Of a DNA stretch of 64,000 bases, positions 43,601-53,000 are shown in pieces; position 1 is the first letter of the stretch, and the number at the start of each line of letters is the position of its first letter. The notes below the pieces were generated by a model. That model ran no database searches and was not told where the DNA came from. It saw nothing but the letters and a program-made list of their open reading frames with translations. Made by a program: the position numbers and the translations under genes. Source of the stretch: Prorocentrum cordatum (Eukaryota; Sar; Dinophyceae; Prorocentrales; Prorocentraceae); assembly GCA_963575745.1 (NCBI GenBank), contig CAUYUJ010018494.1, positions 137,845 to 201,844 of the forward strand. The letters run 5' to 3'.

Positions 43601-46600
43601 GGATCTACGCCCACTAAGATATATTGGTTTGGCTTGGTATGGCAGCAAGAGCAGTATCGATATGTTCCCAGTGAAGAAGCTTGCGATTCATGCAAGCCTT
43701 TGGCCCTGGGCATCAAGATATTCAGCGATACGTTCAAGCCTGTGCATGGTATCTTGTACGGCTCACAAGTACGTCGACTTCCTCAGATTGAATATGCACA
43801 GTGGGCTCTATTGCTACGCTGGCGACGAGAGGACCGAGCTGACTACAGTATTCGTGTACGACGCCCAGACATAGCTCTTCGCTATACAGCCGAGCAATCT
43901 ACCAACTACAGCACAATGATGCTCTACAGCTATGACCATTGCGAGGATCTGGACAAGCATTTCGATCCACCAGAGTTGGACTGGAGTGACATCAGCATGA
44001 TTGACTGGCCTGACGACCTCTCTGACATTGTTATTCCGGATCAGCAGCCACCGCGGGATCCACCAGCACCGCCAGCTCGGGCACCACCAGTTCCACCTTT
44101 TCGGTCAAATGCTATACCTCCACAAGAGCCTGGACGACCACCAGATCAGCCATCGCATGGTCAACCCTCGACGGCACCAGCTACGGCAGGCACACCGCAG
44201 CTCAACGTCCCAGGCGACCAGACTATCGACAGCGACGACGACATGGAAGAGATACCAGCTCATGGACATGATCACGACCTACCTCCAGCACCTGGACCAG
44301 CACCTCGACGTATCTCTCGAGAGGCACCTATGGGTCCACCTTCGTTGCAACCACAGCACCGAGACACACAAGGATCAGAGGATTCACTGCAGACTCCAGC
44401 TACTCCTGACAAGTTACCCTACATTCCTCTCGACTTGAACAAGTCCAAGACAAGCACAGCGGAGAAGCAGAAAGCAGTTGATCCTCCAGACGCGGCACAG
44501 TCACCACCTCAGAAGCGAGGGAGATCATCATCGCCATATCCATGGCCCTCTCCTTGGCAGCCTGAGTCACCACCACGACCACAGACGACGTCTACGGGGA
44601 GATATCAACCAGGAGCTTCTTCATCGTCAACGGACTTGCCAGCGGCTACGCCGGGTACGTCCTCGACACAGCCAGCTCCAGCGGATACAATAGAACCACC
44701 TGTACTTCCCATTCGTAAAGATGAAGTACCAGCAGGAGAGCAACCCTCGACTTCTACTGACAGAACTCTGGAATACAGCGACGACCCAGATGGAGATACC
44801 AGAGTCTTATACCAGGAGACGATTGACCACCTTGACATCCCCAAGATCGTCAATCTATGCGAACGACTACCCGACGGAACTTACAAGCAAAGTATGGAAG
44901 CAATTTATGACGAGATGATCAGCAACCTTTCAGATGATTTTGATTTTGTATCTCCGACACTTTACTCCGACTCGGACCGATATCTATACTACCATTACGA
45001 TTTATATGAATCAATGGTTTTTCGAGTTGATGATTCGACGGCGAACCTCACAGATGACGAGATGAGACGTTTTGCGAAGTTGGTTATTGCAGGAGATCAT
45101 AAGGAGTTGAAGGCTTTTGTTACTCATGATATTTTCGAACCTGTACTTCGAGACCACCTACCCGATAAGGCGAACATAGTTGATTGTACATGGGTAAGGA
45201 AATGGAAGGTCAAACACGTTGAAGTCAAATCACGACTATGCGCTCGAGGCTGTTTCGACCGACAGAAGAACTTTATTGAGAAGCACAGCTCGACAGCGAC
45301 AAGATTATCGCAGCGTTTGGTTTTGAGTTTAGGATGTTGTGAAGGTATTCTACATGTGAACGACGAGAATGACGGCGACGTCGACACCGAGAGCCTGGAT
45401 ATTTCAACGGCTTTTCTACAAGGACTCGGATACGACAACCTACGCGAGAAAGCAAGGAATCTCGGCTATGAGTATCGTGAAGACCGGACAGTCTACATCC
45501 TTCCTCCGGAGAATGTGTGGAGTCATTTTCGACGCATGCCGGAGGCATCTTCCAGTTGGAAAGTTGCAGATAAGGATCGACACAGATATGCCCTCAAATG
45601 CTTGAGAGCAATGTACGGTTTCACAGACGCACCATTGATGTTTCAGTTGGCCTTGTTGGAGTTTCTCAAAGATAAGACAGGAGCTAAATCATCGGTTTTC
45701 GACGACAACTATCTTTACTGGGGCATCGATTACAAGGGCAACAAGGTGATCGTTTTAGTCATGACTGTTCATGTGGACGACTTACAGATTACTGGCAGCA
45801 GATTCTATCGCGATTGGATACACAAAAAGTTGGAATCCAGATTCGGCAAGCTCAAGAGGCAGACGATGCCATATACACATGCTGGCCTACAGCTCGAACG
45901 AATTGTACCGACGTGTATACGCATTCATCAAGATCAGTTTACATCATGTCTTTCGCCATGTGTTATACCAAAAGAACGAGTTGATGTACCAGATGCACCC
46001 TGCACGGCAGCAGAACACAAGACGTTCAGATCTCTTACTTGTGGAGCACTCTGGGCATGCCAGACACGACTGGAGGAACTATTCAACGTTGTTTTTCTAC
46101 AGACCAAGCTACAGAGTCCGACCATCAAGGACCTCCTGGCGATCAACGCAGTGATCAAGAGACTCAAGAAAAATCCCGAGAAGTTTGGCATCTACTACAG
46201 GAAGCTCAAGGCACCACTACGGATCTCTTGTATTACGGACGCCTCTTCAGCCAACAAGAACAGCAATTTCGCCACAGAAGGAGTCACGATAGGTCTTCAA
46301 GAAGACCGACTACATTTTCCTCTATGTGATCGACAAGATTATCTGCAGGACAATCTGATCAATCGGCTCAGTGGCAAGTTACACGCACTAGTGGTCACTT
46401 CGACCAAGTCTAAGAGAGTTTCACACAGCACGTCCCACGCGGAGACGTTGGCAGCAGCACGAGGAGTTCCCATGGCACAGATTATCGGCATGAGGCTCAC
46501 AGAACCGGAGATCAACATTTTATGCGGACCTCAGAAGCCACTACAGCTTCAAGAACGACTCGACCGAGGGCAGTTGAGTTTACCAGTGGACGCTTTCATT

Positions 46601-46894
46601 GATTGTATGGACTTGTGGGAGTTATGTTGCGGACTTCGAGGAACACCACAGGACAAGTCACAGCGTTTGGGTATTCTGTCGCTTCGAGAAGAGCGACGAA
46701 CCCTGAGACTACGACGACTTTATCATGTACGTACCAAGTGGATGGTTTCAGATATGTTGACAAAGTTTGTGGGAGCAGACTCCAAGTCACTTCTGGAGCT
46801 GATCACCACCGGTTGTTGGACGATCGCAGGCACACTGCGAGTCAGGCAAGGATTTGGACTAGACAGTACCAAGTCCGACACGACAAGAACTTAA
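40604..46894 (+). CDS. copia Pol: integrase, reverse transcriptase, RNase H
   Basis: Open in the -1 frame relative to Gag from 40604, overlapping the Gag stop by 25 nt. The first in-frame start-like codon is TTG 40625, so -1 frameshifting or reinitiation is likely. Numbering from 40625: an N-terminal region of about 580 residues; integrase zinc finger HERFWH ... CKACEVC (about 594-640); integrase core with D in QHDLFF (about 661), D in LLTDQEGG (about 717) and E in GLVERH (about 753), about 35 residues apart as expected. A Pro-rich linker (about 1140-1400) precedes the copia RT with DISTAFLQG (about 1591) and VHVDDLQITG (about 1716). RNase H follows, with ITDASS, SHAETLAAARG and VRTKWMVSDMLTKF. 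About 2089 residues, longer than usual, with no internal stop, so possibly functional. Confidence 0.94.
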   Translation, partial: GPRDSFSLSPGHDAKLFTPDTLTSFSSTTRKYYRDWQALSSKESFSLWNGEPLFPSHLLPEELAAARTEFNSIPEMFYATYTWLPVITPENYDAFEAALAKGPYCGYPILWSWCSGSSHLSLCMASLPFLCAVLFPVDLRYGWDLKHRPHQLKLQRADKTFKPRVTTMEPRCKYWSHMGTGRDIKDTMELRESEMPMLKFMTSHAVKIKQDFRDNLVENPRSSSIWTKSPLAALLDHPAYSNQRYNTCMCAFSSEKDGRRNKKDTTLISNFCLSHSVKRCSCKKEHIHLQGYDKETHRKRTAAAAMFSKKFCTALCKDMALESKEPGISINKFSRAFPAAADDEAEDEAPLAQLPAPAGPKSLDDLMEEFKDIDTKSIKITLDTFTPTEAQWIKAAVLSIIDYTMSFGVPGAPTGRILMLPGTGRPQQEGARVLCHALSQVYTTRTVTSQCHMSEAHKFDETEFSNPDDYEDRIRFLGNKDGHYHMSVVKDWRNAPEDDIDTTTTIYIITLLGVHLSDIILDGPPGRRDQARRLRGKQPRPTHGPYAIPPERPGPLAASTDDAIEKIEINGRVLSRTKPNMELRELPKKLTHANEKDRAGLLRLLHERFWHNSPLDMMKLLQAMPLPQAIVLQGMEICKACEVCQQWAKRHVRPQIKSFLATVFNEMVQHDLFFLWDETFMILIDEATKWKTGDHLINKTGPVLVKALNYLWIRIWGAMQNLLTDQEGGLMGHEATKLCDRLEINRLAIGKGGATTKGLVERHLALLKLSMLKLKQSSQAEGLDLSYSDICYECCAGHNCTLNYGGSTPQLALTGQLPRMIASDSETITSMTGALEKRPDYMESMSRARLLARQAIVQSVIQDRLAQASKITQHQHEPELLVPGTICDIWREPARKDECGWRGPAEVISLERRAGSAIVKHQGQPLIIPLRHLRRHVLTEHYIMELNKKNDTSSLYIHYDLVNPTMVKAAATFLTPYQIYADGVLVPSETLYDLMDLVDGSTPTKIYWFGLVWQQEQYRYVPSEEACDSCKPLALGIKIFSDTFKPVHGILYGSQVRRLPQIEYAQWALLLRWRREDRADYSIRVRRPDIALRYTAEQSTNYSTMMLYSYDHCEDLDKHFDPPELDWSDISMIDWPDDLSDIVIPDQQPPRDPPAPPARAPPVPPFRSNAIPPQEPGRPPDQPSHGQPSTAPATAGTPQLNVPGDQTIDSDDDMEEIPAHGHDHDLPPAPGPAPRRISREAPMGPPSLQPQHRDTQGSEDSLQTPATPDKLPYIPLDLNKSKTSTAEKQKAVDPPDAAQSPPQKRGRSSSPYPWPSPWQPESPPRPQTTSTGRYQPGASSSSTDLPAATPGTSSTQPAPADTIEPPVLPIRKDEVPAGEQPSTSTDRTLEYSDDPDGDTRVLYQETIDHLDIPKIVNLCERLPDGTYKQSMEAIYDEMISNLSDDFDFVSPTLYSDSDRYLYYHYDLYESMVFRVDDSTANLTDDEMRRFAKLVIAGDHKELKAFVTHDIFEPVLRDHLPDKANIVDCTWVRKWKVKHVEVKSRLCARGCFDRQKNFIEKHSSTATRLSQRLVLSLGCCEGILHVNDENDGDVDTESLDISTAFLQGLGYDNLREKARNLGYEYREDRTVYILPPENVWSHFRRMPEASSSWKVADKDRHRYALKCLRAMYGFTDAPLMFQLALLEFLKDKTGAKSSVFDDNYLYWGIDYKGNKVIVLVMTVHVDDLQITGSRFYRDWIHKKLESRFGKLKRQTMPYTHAGLQLERIVPTCIRIHQDQFTSCLSPCVIPKERVDVPDAPCTAAEHKTFRSLTCGALWACQTRLEELFNVVFLQTKLQSPTIKDLLAINAVIKRLKKNPEKFGIYYRKLKAPLRISCITDASSANKNSNFATEGVTIGLQEDRLHFPLCDRQDYLQDNLINRLSGKLHALVVTSTKSKRVSHSTSHAETLAAARGVPMAQIIGMRLTEPEINILCGPQKPLQLQERLDRGQLSLPVDAFIDCMDLWELCCGLRGTPQDKSQRLGILSLREERRTLRLRRLYHVRTKWMVSDMLTKFVGADSKSLLELITTGCWTIAGTLRVRQGFGLDSTKSDTTRT

Positions 46895-46952
46895 TATTTC
46901 AGTTCAGGATTTTCATCAGAATCTGAAGTATGATCTGGAGTTTGGTTTATAT
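46886..46952 (+). repeat. partial LTR-end copy overlapping the Pol stop
   Basis: AAGAACTTAATATTT(C)CAGTTCAGG ... CAGAATCTG matches the last ~45 bp of the LTR. After a short insertion, TCTGGAGTTTGGT repeats the LTR / primer-site junction. This looks like a relic of an LTR plus leader inside the element. Confidence 0.8.
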
Positions 46953-47254
46953 GTGAAATGTTATATGAGCAGCTCCACATGTATAACATTGTTCGACTTC
47001 AATCGTGGAGCTAGTATTTTATGTTCACCTTTATCGGCTACCACTTCGAGATGGATTTATTTCAGTGATGTATTTCAATGGATTTATATTTGGTGGCCGT
47101 GGTGGATATGATAAGCCTGCTATGGCTTACTTAGGACTGCTGTCCTACTCTTTCCTCTCTCTCACTCCTTCCTAGGGCCGCTACCGAACTCCAGTAAAAT
47201 CGACTGGGTTTCATTTTTATAAGATCTAACATGTCCTAAAGAAAATAGGACCAG
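46953..47254 (+). other. copia 3' untranslated region with polypurine tract
   Basis: No ORF. A purine run AAAGAAAATAGGA at 47238-47250 sits 4 nt before the 3' LTR and is the likely plus-strand primer site. Confidence 0.75.
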
Positions 47255-47442
47255 AGTTGAGATTATTATGTCTAGGACCTGTTAGGCATGTTGTCTCATA
47301 CGCTAGAAGCAGTACCGTACTGTAACGTACTGGCTCAAGTCAAAGCAGTAAAAGATTATCATCTTTATTGCCATTAGTTCATATAGCTTTCGCTTAAAGA
47401 ACTTAATATTTCCAGTTCAGGATTTTCATCAGAATCTGGAGT
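47255..47442 (+). repeat. copia 3' LTR
   Basis: 188 bp. Identical to the 5' LTR except for one C/T difference (ATCTTTATT versus ATTTTTATT) and the absence of the second 34-bp copy. Confidence 0.95.
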
Positions 47443-47538
47443 GGCGCCCCCCCCCCTTCGCTGCCCGCGCCGAGGGGCTGCGAGGAAGGGGGGGCGACGG
47501 GCCGCGGTGGCCGCGCTCACCTTGCGATTTGATTTTTC
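47443..47538 (+). repeat. A2 repeat, right part, with TSD copy GGCGC at 47443-47447
   Basis: Continues the A1/A2 homology exactly where 37509 left off (C-run, then TTCGCTGCCCGCGCCGAGGG) to GATTTTTC. Confidence 0.92.
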
Positions 47539-47924
47539 CCACCCTCCCGCCCTGGGTTTGCATTCAGCAAGCTGGGGGGGGCCAAGAGGGTAAGCGAAGC
47601 GACGAAGCCTCGAGCGCGACACTTCGCGCATGAGGGATGCATCTCCCCTCCGTGGTTGGTCGCGCATGAGGGAGGCATTTCCCCTCTGTTACAAGGGGGG
47701 GGGGTCGGCCAGAGGGATGCATCGCCCCTCGGTCGGTCGGCCTCCCGTCAAGGGGATGCATCCCTCCTTGGGGGAGAGCGGCTCCAGCCGCCCCAATGTT
47801 GTTCCCTATGGAAACCCGCTCTCTCTCACCTTAAACCTTACGTTCACTCCAACCAGCAAAAAAAACAATGCTTTTGGTCCCTCGGACCTAGTCTAGTAGC
47901 TAAGGTGGGCGCGTAGATTATGGG
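47539..47924 (+). repeat. right end of element A: spacer and B2 repeat
   Basis: 47705-47924 is B2. The 47539-47704 spacer contains two GCATGAGGGATGCATCTCCC-like units related to the GGGATGCAT words in B1/B2, giving about four such sites at this end. Confidence 0.88.
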
Positions 47925-50551
47925 GCCAATCCGCTCCTCGACGGGGCCTCAGTCCTTGGCCACCTCACTGGCCAGACGCCCCACGGGGGCGGCCTGGGTG
48001 GGGAGCGAGCTGGGGGTCCAGACGACGCCGGGGCGGCGGGCGCCCTGGGCGGGCTTACAGCCGAGGCCGAAGCCCAGATCATCGAGCGCCTGGATCGTCA
48101 GAACCGCCTCACCGAACGCCACGTCCTCGCCGCCGAGCGGCAGGCGCGGGCCACCGAGGGCGACAAGAAGGCCCGGGGCACCAGGGCAGGGATCGGTCGG
48201 GACGAGGAACTTGATCGTTACATAGCCCGGGGATGCAACACCTTCGTGGTTGAGGCCTGCGAGGGGATCACGGGGAAGGACTTGTTCGACTCTCTCAAGC
48301 GCATGTGCGCGCACTCCAAGAGCACGCTCAAGACGATCGGGTTTCCCTGCCTGGTTACTAACCGTGTGGCACACGGCTACGCGGCGCTCGCCTTCGGGAC
48401 GGGCCCTCACGACCTGGCGGTGGACGACTGCGTCCCCGCGCGTGACGAGGACTTCGATGGCTATCGGCTCCCTGTGGACGACAAGCTGGAGCCCCGCCAA
48501 CGGCCCGCCACCCACATGGCGACTTGGTTCAAGAGGGCCCGGTGCGAGATCCAGATGTTCGAGTCCATCATAGGGGTCGCACACGGGGCGGAGCGTCGGC
48601 GATCGTTAGGGTTCTTGGAGGCGGCCTTCGAGAGGGACCCCTCGGAGTTCCCAGACCATTGGGTCAAGGATCTGTGGGAAGAGCTCCGAAGCACCTGGGT
48701 CGAGGAGTTGCGGGAGCTGAGGCGTCGGCTATGCCGAGAGCTCGACACCGAGAACCCGAGGAGGGAGGACATCAAGTACATCCTACTCATGCCGGAGAAC
48801 GGCTACGATTTGCCCCGAACGTTCGACCTCGGGGACCCGAACGCCTACTACCAGCAGGTGGTCGTGCCCCGGCGCAAGGCCGCACTCACGCGCCTCCTCA
48901 ATGGGCAGCTGAACGCCCACCTCACGAAGCGACCGCCCAAAGCGGGAGGGAGCGAGGAAATGGGCGATCCCCGGCCCACGGCGCAGGCGGATGACAGGCC
49001 CAAGGCGGGGGCTGGGCCCCAGCCGAAGGCGGGGCCCAAGGCGGGCACCGGGGCCCCAGCGGGGACAGCCCCCAAGAGGGCGTACCCAGCGGGCAAGGAA
49101 CTAACACGCCCGGAGCGTACGCGATCCGTGGCGCATGCGCCCCGCAATAAGGACAACGTCCCTATCTGCTGGGGGGCCACCACGCTCATGGGCTGCTCGC
49201 GGAAGGCTTGCGACTGCCCTAACTCCCATGACCCCATCAAGTCAACGCGCGGATTGGACTACACGGTAGTCATGCAGCTCACGAGGCGCGGGGGGCTCCT
49301 TGGGACGCCCCGGATCGATCCCAAGCAGGTGGATGGGATGATTGCGCAGCTGCGCTCGCAAGCCAAGGCAGCCGAGGCCGAGAAGGTTGGCGAGGACACT
49401 TCACCACCTGCTGCCCCTGACTCCCAGAAGGAAAAGGGCCGTGGCCGTGGCAGCGGCTCGCGAGCAGCGGGCGACCCAGGCCCGGGGCAGGCCCCGGACG
49501 ACTACACCGCGCTCCAGCTTACCGCGATGGAGTCTGACCTCCGGGAAGCGGTTAAGGGCCCCGACTTCGGATGGCTCGAAGACCACGACCGCCCGCGCGC
49601 GGCGGCCACTTGGGACGCCCAGCCCGCGGGTGACGGGCCGGAGCTTCGCCTCAAACTCATGCAGGAGCTCGAATCCGAGGGCATCTTCGCGCCCCTGAAG
49701 GGGGCCAGCGAGTACTTGCAGAGCCACGTGCGCGGGCGCGTCTTGGGGGCGCGCCTGCGCGGGGAGCGGCTCACCCTGGAGCGAGCCCTCGAGGAAGCCG
49801 TGGACCGAGGCCATCGGGGTCTCAGCAGCGAGGCAGCCGACCTGCATGAGGCGCTTAGCTGCGCCGCAGGATACGTCCCCGAGGGCGGGGCTGAGGTTGG
49901 CCCGGTTGCGTGGGACACCGACGGGCTGATAGGCCGCGGGTCCTATACCTTCTGGGACGGGGACACCCGCATCCAGTGGGACTTCATCGACTATCGGGAC
50001 CGCCTCGGCCCTACAGAGGAGATGGGCCAGGCGATGGGCCTGGAGGTGGGCGACCCCGAGGAGCGGCAGTGCCTGCTACTGCACGTAGCTGCGGGGGTGC
50101 TCCTGCTACGCGCGGGCGAGGGCACAGGTGAGCCCAGCCCGGACGCGGTGCAGCAGTTGGCCGCGACGTATCGCCATGCACTATGGGAGGAGGCCCATGA
50201 GGCCCTGCGTGCCCTGGCGACTCCCCGCCGTGGATCACGGCCCTGGAGGCCGATGTCCGCTCCTACGTCCACGATGCGGTGCACCCGCACCACGACAAGG
50301 ACTATCGCTGCCTGGCAGCATGCCCTGTCGCCGACCTCGACGCCGTCACGCTCCAGGTGCACCGTGTCAACGGCAGTGGGCGCCTATGCGTGGACCACCT
50401 CATGGGAACGGGCGTCGGCGCGGAGGATCACGTAATTCCGCTCCTGATCTGGCGTGGCCATATGCGCGCCTTGCGCCCACGCTCCCACGCGGAGGCGGCG
50501 GCCCTAGGCCAGCGCTGGGGCACGCAGGACGCCTGTCCCGCGAGATCGTAA
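47925..50551 (+). CDS. Gag-like protein of element B (5' end missing, frame break near 50218)
   Basis: Open from 47925 without a start codon at the border; the first GTG/ATG candidates are internal. Early part: coiled-coil-like LTAEAEAQIIERLDRQNR, then a helical body (ARGCNTFVVEACEGITG, DLFDSLKRMCAHSKSTLKTI, FPDHWVKDLWEELRSTW). A Pro/Lys/Gly linker follows. A Cys-rich motif CWGATTLMGC ... CDCPNSH fits a CCCH-type finger as in gag proteins of related elements. Near 50218 (GCGACTCCCCGCC) reading moves to the -1 frame, which continues with PWITALEADVRSYVHDAVHP and CVDHLMGTGVGAEDHVIPLL until a stop at 50549-50551. A missing C in the C-run would explain the shift. Confidence 0.68.
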
Positions 50552-51516
50552 GTGTCGGCTGGCGCGAGATGCTCGATGAAGGCCCGGACGTTGAACCCAC
50601 CGTCCCGGGCAAGAGCGCACCCTGCACCCACTGCAAGGCAGCGGAAGGTCGGGCGGGCCGCGCAGTGGGGCGCGCGCCAGCCTCGTTCGGGGAACATCCA
50701 GCCGACGTCCAGGCACGCCTCCTGGAGGCGAACGCGATGCCAATTCGACACGACCCCGCGTTCGCGTACGGTTTGATCGCCCAGGAGGTGCACGCCGGTT
50801 CGGGAAGTTGGTCGGCCGCGCTTCGCGCCGAGGGCATCCGGGTGCTGGAGCCGATCGAATATTACGACGACCCCCTCCGAGAATCCGGCCCACGGCCGGA
50901 TCAAGACACCCTCGACCCAGCGGTTCGCGCACGCCTACAGGAGGCCGCACGGACCCCCATGGGCCCCGACGTGGCCAACGTTTGGTGCTGGGGTACCCCG
51001 TGTGGCTCGTACACCGACCTCGGGCTCATGACCCAGCCGGGCGGGACCCCGCAGGGCACCCGCACGTGGGAGCACCCCGAGGGGGATGGCTCCAAAGAGT
51101 TCGAGCGCGTGGGTAACAGCCACACTCAGTTCACGTGCGACACCTGCCGCATCCTACACGACGCTGGCAAGGAGTTTCTCATCGAGTCCTCCTGCCCCTC
51201 GGGCCGCTACCCCAAGATCTGGGACCAGGCCCCCATGCACGAGCTGCGTCGAGCGACGGGGGCCATGTTCGTCCCGATCCACATGTGCGCCTGGGGTAAG
51301 GCCCCGTCCGACGCGCCAGAGAGCCGCTATCGCAAGGGCAGCTGGTGGCTCGTCAGCCCCCGGCTGTATCTGCACGCTCTGTTGTTGGCGCGACGTTGCC
51401 CCCGTGACCACCACCACGTCGAGCTGAAGGATCACGTGCCGGGCTCGGGCATTAAGCGCACCAAGGAGGCGCAGGTTTGGGCCCCCCGCTTTGCGCCGCG
51501 TGGGCAAAGGTGTTGA
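50534..51516 (+). CDS. methyltransferase-like domain 1 of element B
   Basis: Reading resumes in a further -1 frame at about 50534 (LSREIVSVGWREMLDE). EVHAGSGSWSAALRAEG (about 50783-50830) matches the glycine-rich SAM-binding motif I of C5-cytosine methyltransferases (normally FAGxG). CWGTPCGSYTDLG (about 50983-51020) has the catalytic Pro-Cys of motif IV. FLIESSCPSGRYPKIW (about 51175-51220) stands where motif VI (ENV/ENP) is expected. A CTHC pair lies upstream. Motifs VIII-X are not evident, so it may be partial, or a distinct family of retroelement methylase-like domains known between gag and RT. The frame ends at 51514-51516, and RT continues in the -1 frame. Enzymatic activity is inferred, not certain. 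Confidence 0.6.
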
Positions 51517-53000
51517 AAGGGGCCTATCACCGCTGGTCGGTGAGCCAACTGCGTCGGCAGTTGGCGCCTATATGGGAGGATGGCCCGGGGGCGTCCCCCA
51601 AAATCGCCCGGGCGGAGGCGCCCAGGCGCCTGCAGGGCGTCGACTTCACTGGAATCGAGCGCCTGCAGGCCTCAGGGGACGGCTCAAAATGCGGTAGGCT
51701 TAGCCCAGCCATGCACCGAGCATTGGCGGGGCTTCCTAAGCCCCCATTGGGCAAGGCACAGGGGGAGGTGAGTGCGGGCAAGACTCGACCCCCTTGCGAG
51801 GATCCGGCCAGATATATCGCGGAGGACCTCGACGGGTGCAGCCCGGCGGAGCTGGCCACGGTCTACCTGACCTTCTGCACGGAGCACCCTGAGTATGACC
51901 CCGAAGCCATGCGGACCCTGGTAGGGCTGGGGGATCAGCTCCTCCAGCGGACGGGGTCCCTGATGGAAGCGGCCGCGCTGCTTAGGCGCGCGCGCCACGA
52001 GCGCCTAGGCAACCCCCTTCGGGGCGTCCTGGGGGACAAGGTGCGACGGTGTTTAAGCCGAGAGCACTTCGAGTACGTCCGGGAGCTAGCGGAAGGGGGG
52101 GCCTCCGCGCGGCGGGGCGCGCCGCGGAGGCGCGAGCGAGCCCAGCCGTACCCCAGCGTGCGAGCCCACATCGACGAGGCCTACCAGAAGGTATGGGCGG
52201 ATGTGACCTGGGGGATCGTCCTGGTGGCGTCCCAGGCGGCAGAGGGTTTTCTGACGGAGCTGGTGGACGCCCCCTTGGGGAGGGCACCGAAGCAGCTACC
52301 GGACAGAACCTTATCGTCCGAAGGGCGTATGATCCACGCGATGCTCTCGGCCAACGCCGCCACACACAAGCGCGACCACCCGCCTGCCGTCCAGCCACGC
52401 CATCGGCAAGTGGCGAGGACGGCGGTATGGCATCGCGCGCGCCACCCCGGAGCGCGCCTCCTCTGCGCCAAGCGGGACGTCTCGCGGGCCTTCAAGTGGC
52501 TGGACATCGCCCCGGCGGACGTCGGGGACTTCGGCACCTCGCTACCGGGGGCCCACGCTGGCATCGAGGGGGACGTCAGAGTCGTTTACCTAGCCATGGT
52601 GTTCGGGTGGACGGGAGCCCCAGGCAATTACATGATGCTCGCCCTGGCGGCGAGGGAGCTCCACGAGAGCTATCGACCTGGGGGGCCGCACTGGCACGAC
52701 ACCACCCACTTCCACTCGGAGTGGCTCATGGATGACCCTGTGGTGGTGGAGCCCGACATTGGGGTCCGACCGTGGATGGCCTGCGACGCATTGGATGCCT
52801 CCATACGTGAGGTGTTTGGGTCCGAAGCAGTGAACGTCAGCAAGAGGGACGCCGAGGGGGAGCCTTCCACCACGCAGATTATCTGGGGGCTCAGTATGGA
52901 CTTCGAGCGCGAGCGAGTTGGACTCCCGGAGCCCAAGGCCTGCTGTCGGGTGACCCAGGTCAGGCCTACGTCCATCCGCCGGGCGACCCCGAGATGGTAG
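51477..53000 (+). CDS. reverse transcriptase of element B
   Basis: Long N-terminal region (WAKVLKGAYHRWSVSQLRRQ; EDLDGCSPAELATVYLTF), then RT. DVSRAFKWLDIAPADV is motif A (about 52471), VFGWTGAPGNYMMLALAA is motif B (about 52597), and EWLMDDPVVVEP is motif C (about 52717-52752), where LMDD replaces the common YVDD. Around 52940 (CCCAAGGCCTGC) the coding sense moves to the -1 frame, leading into the connection and RNase H region. Role: copying element RNA. The frame ends shortly after this shift with an unrelated tail. Confidence 0.82.
   Translation: MGPPLCAAWAKVLKGAYHRWSVSQLRRQLAPIWEDGPGASPKIARAEAPRRLQGVDFTGIERLQASGDGSKCGRLSPAMHRALAGLPKPPLGKAQGEVSAGKTRPPCEDPARYIAEDLDGCSPAELATVYLTFCTEHPEYDPEAMRTLVGLGDQLLQRTGSLMEAAALLRRARHERLGNPLRGVLGDKVRRCLSREHFEYVRELAEGGASARRGAPRRRERAQPYPSVRAHIDEAYQKVWADVTWGIVLVASQAAEGFLTELVDAPLGRAPKQLPDRTLSSEGRMIHAMLSANAATHKRDHPPAVQPRHRQVARTAVWHRARHPGARLLCAKRDVSRAFKWLDIAPADVGDFGTSLPGAHAGIEGDVRVVYLAMVFGWTGAPGNYMMLALAARELHESYRPGGPHWHDTTHFHSEWLMDDPVVVEPDIGVRPWMACDALDASIREVFGSEAVNVSKRDAEGEPSTTQIIWGLSMDFERERVGLPEPKACCRVTQVRPTSIRRATPRW

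Larger units (their letters stand above)
37510..47442 (+). mobile_element. Ty1/copia LTR retrotransposon, nested in repeat A2
   Basis: 9933 bp bounded by direct LTRs (37510-37731 and 47255-47442) and a GGCGC duplication. The LTRs differ by one substitution and one 34-bp duplication, so insertion is recent. Internal parts: primer-binding site, Gag-protease ORF, a second long ORF with integrase, RT and RNase H in copia order, and a purine tract before the 3' LTR. Its GC content is clearly lower than that of the YR elements around it, and it has no introns. Confidence 0.96.
29393..47924 (+). mobile_element. YR retroelement A (Ngaro/PAT-type split direct repeats), interrupted by a copia element
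   Basis: Borders come from split direct repeats. Left repeat A1 is 29397-29605. An internal B1A2 block begins at about 37173, with B1 to 37390 and A2 from 37391. The right end B2 is about 47705-47924. Both outer ends and the B1/A2 junction share TGGG (29393-29396, 37387-37390, 47921-47924), as expected when a tyrosine recombinase inserts a circle through a short common core. No target duplication is seen. A2 is split by the copia element at 37510-47442; without it and its 5-bp duplication, A is about 8594 bp. Gene order is YR, gag, RT/RNase H. The left flank is the primase-like gene and the right flank is the gag frame of element B. Confidence 0.88.

Noticed and set aside
47920-48225. 101-codon ORF starting at the element A border
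   Set aside because: A different frame of the same stretch reads straight into the element B gag; this ORF is its shadow.
50531-50545. GTAAGT at about 50540 as a splice donor in element B
   Set aside because: The sense frame resumes at once in the -1 frame (LSREIVSVGWREM reads through the site), so a single-base change explains it better than an intron.
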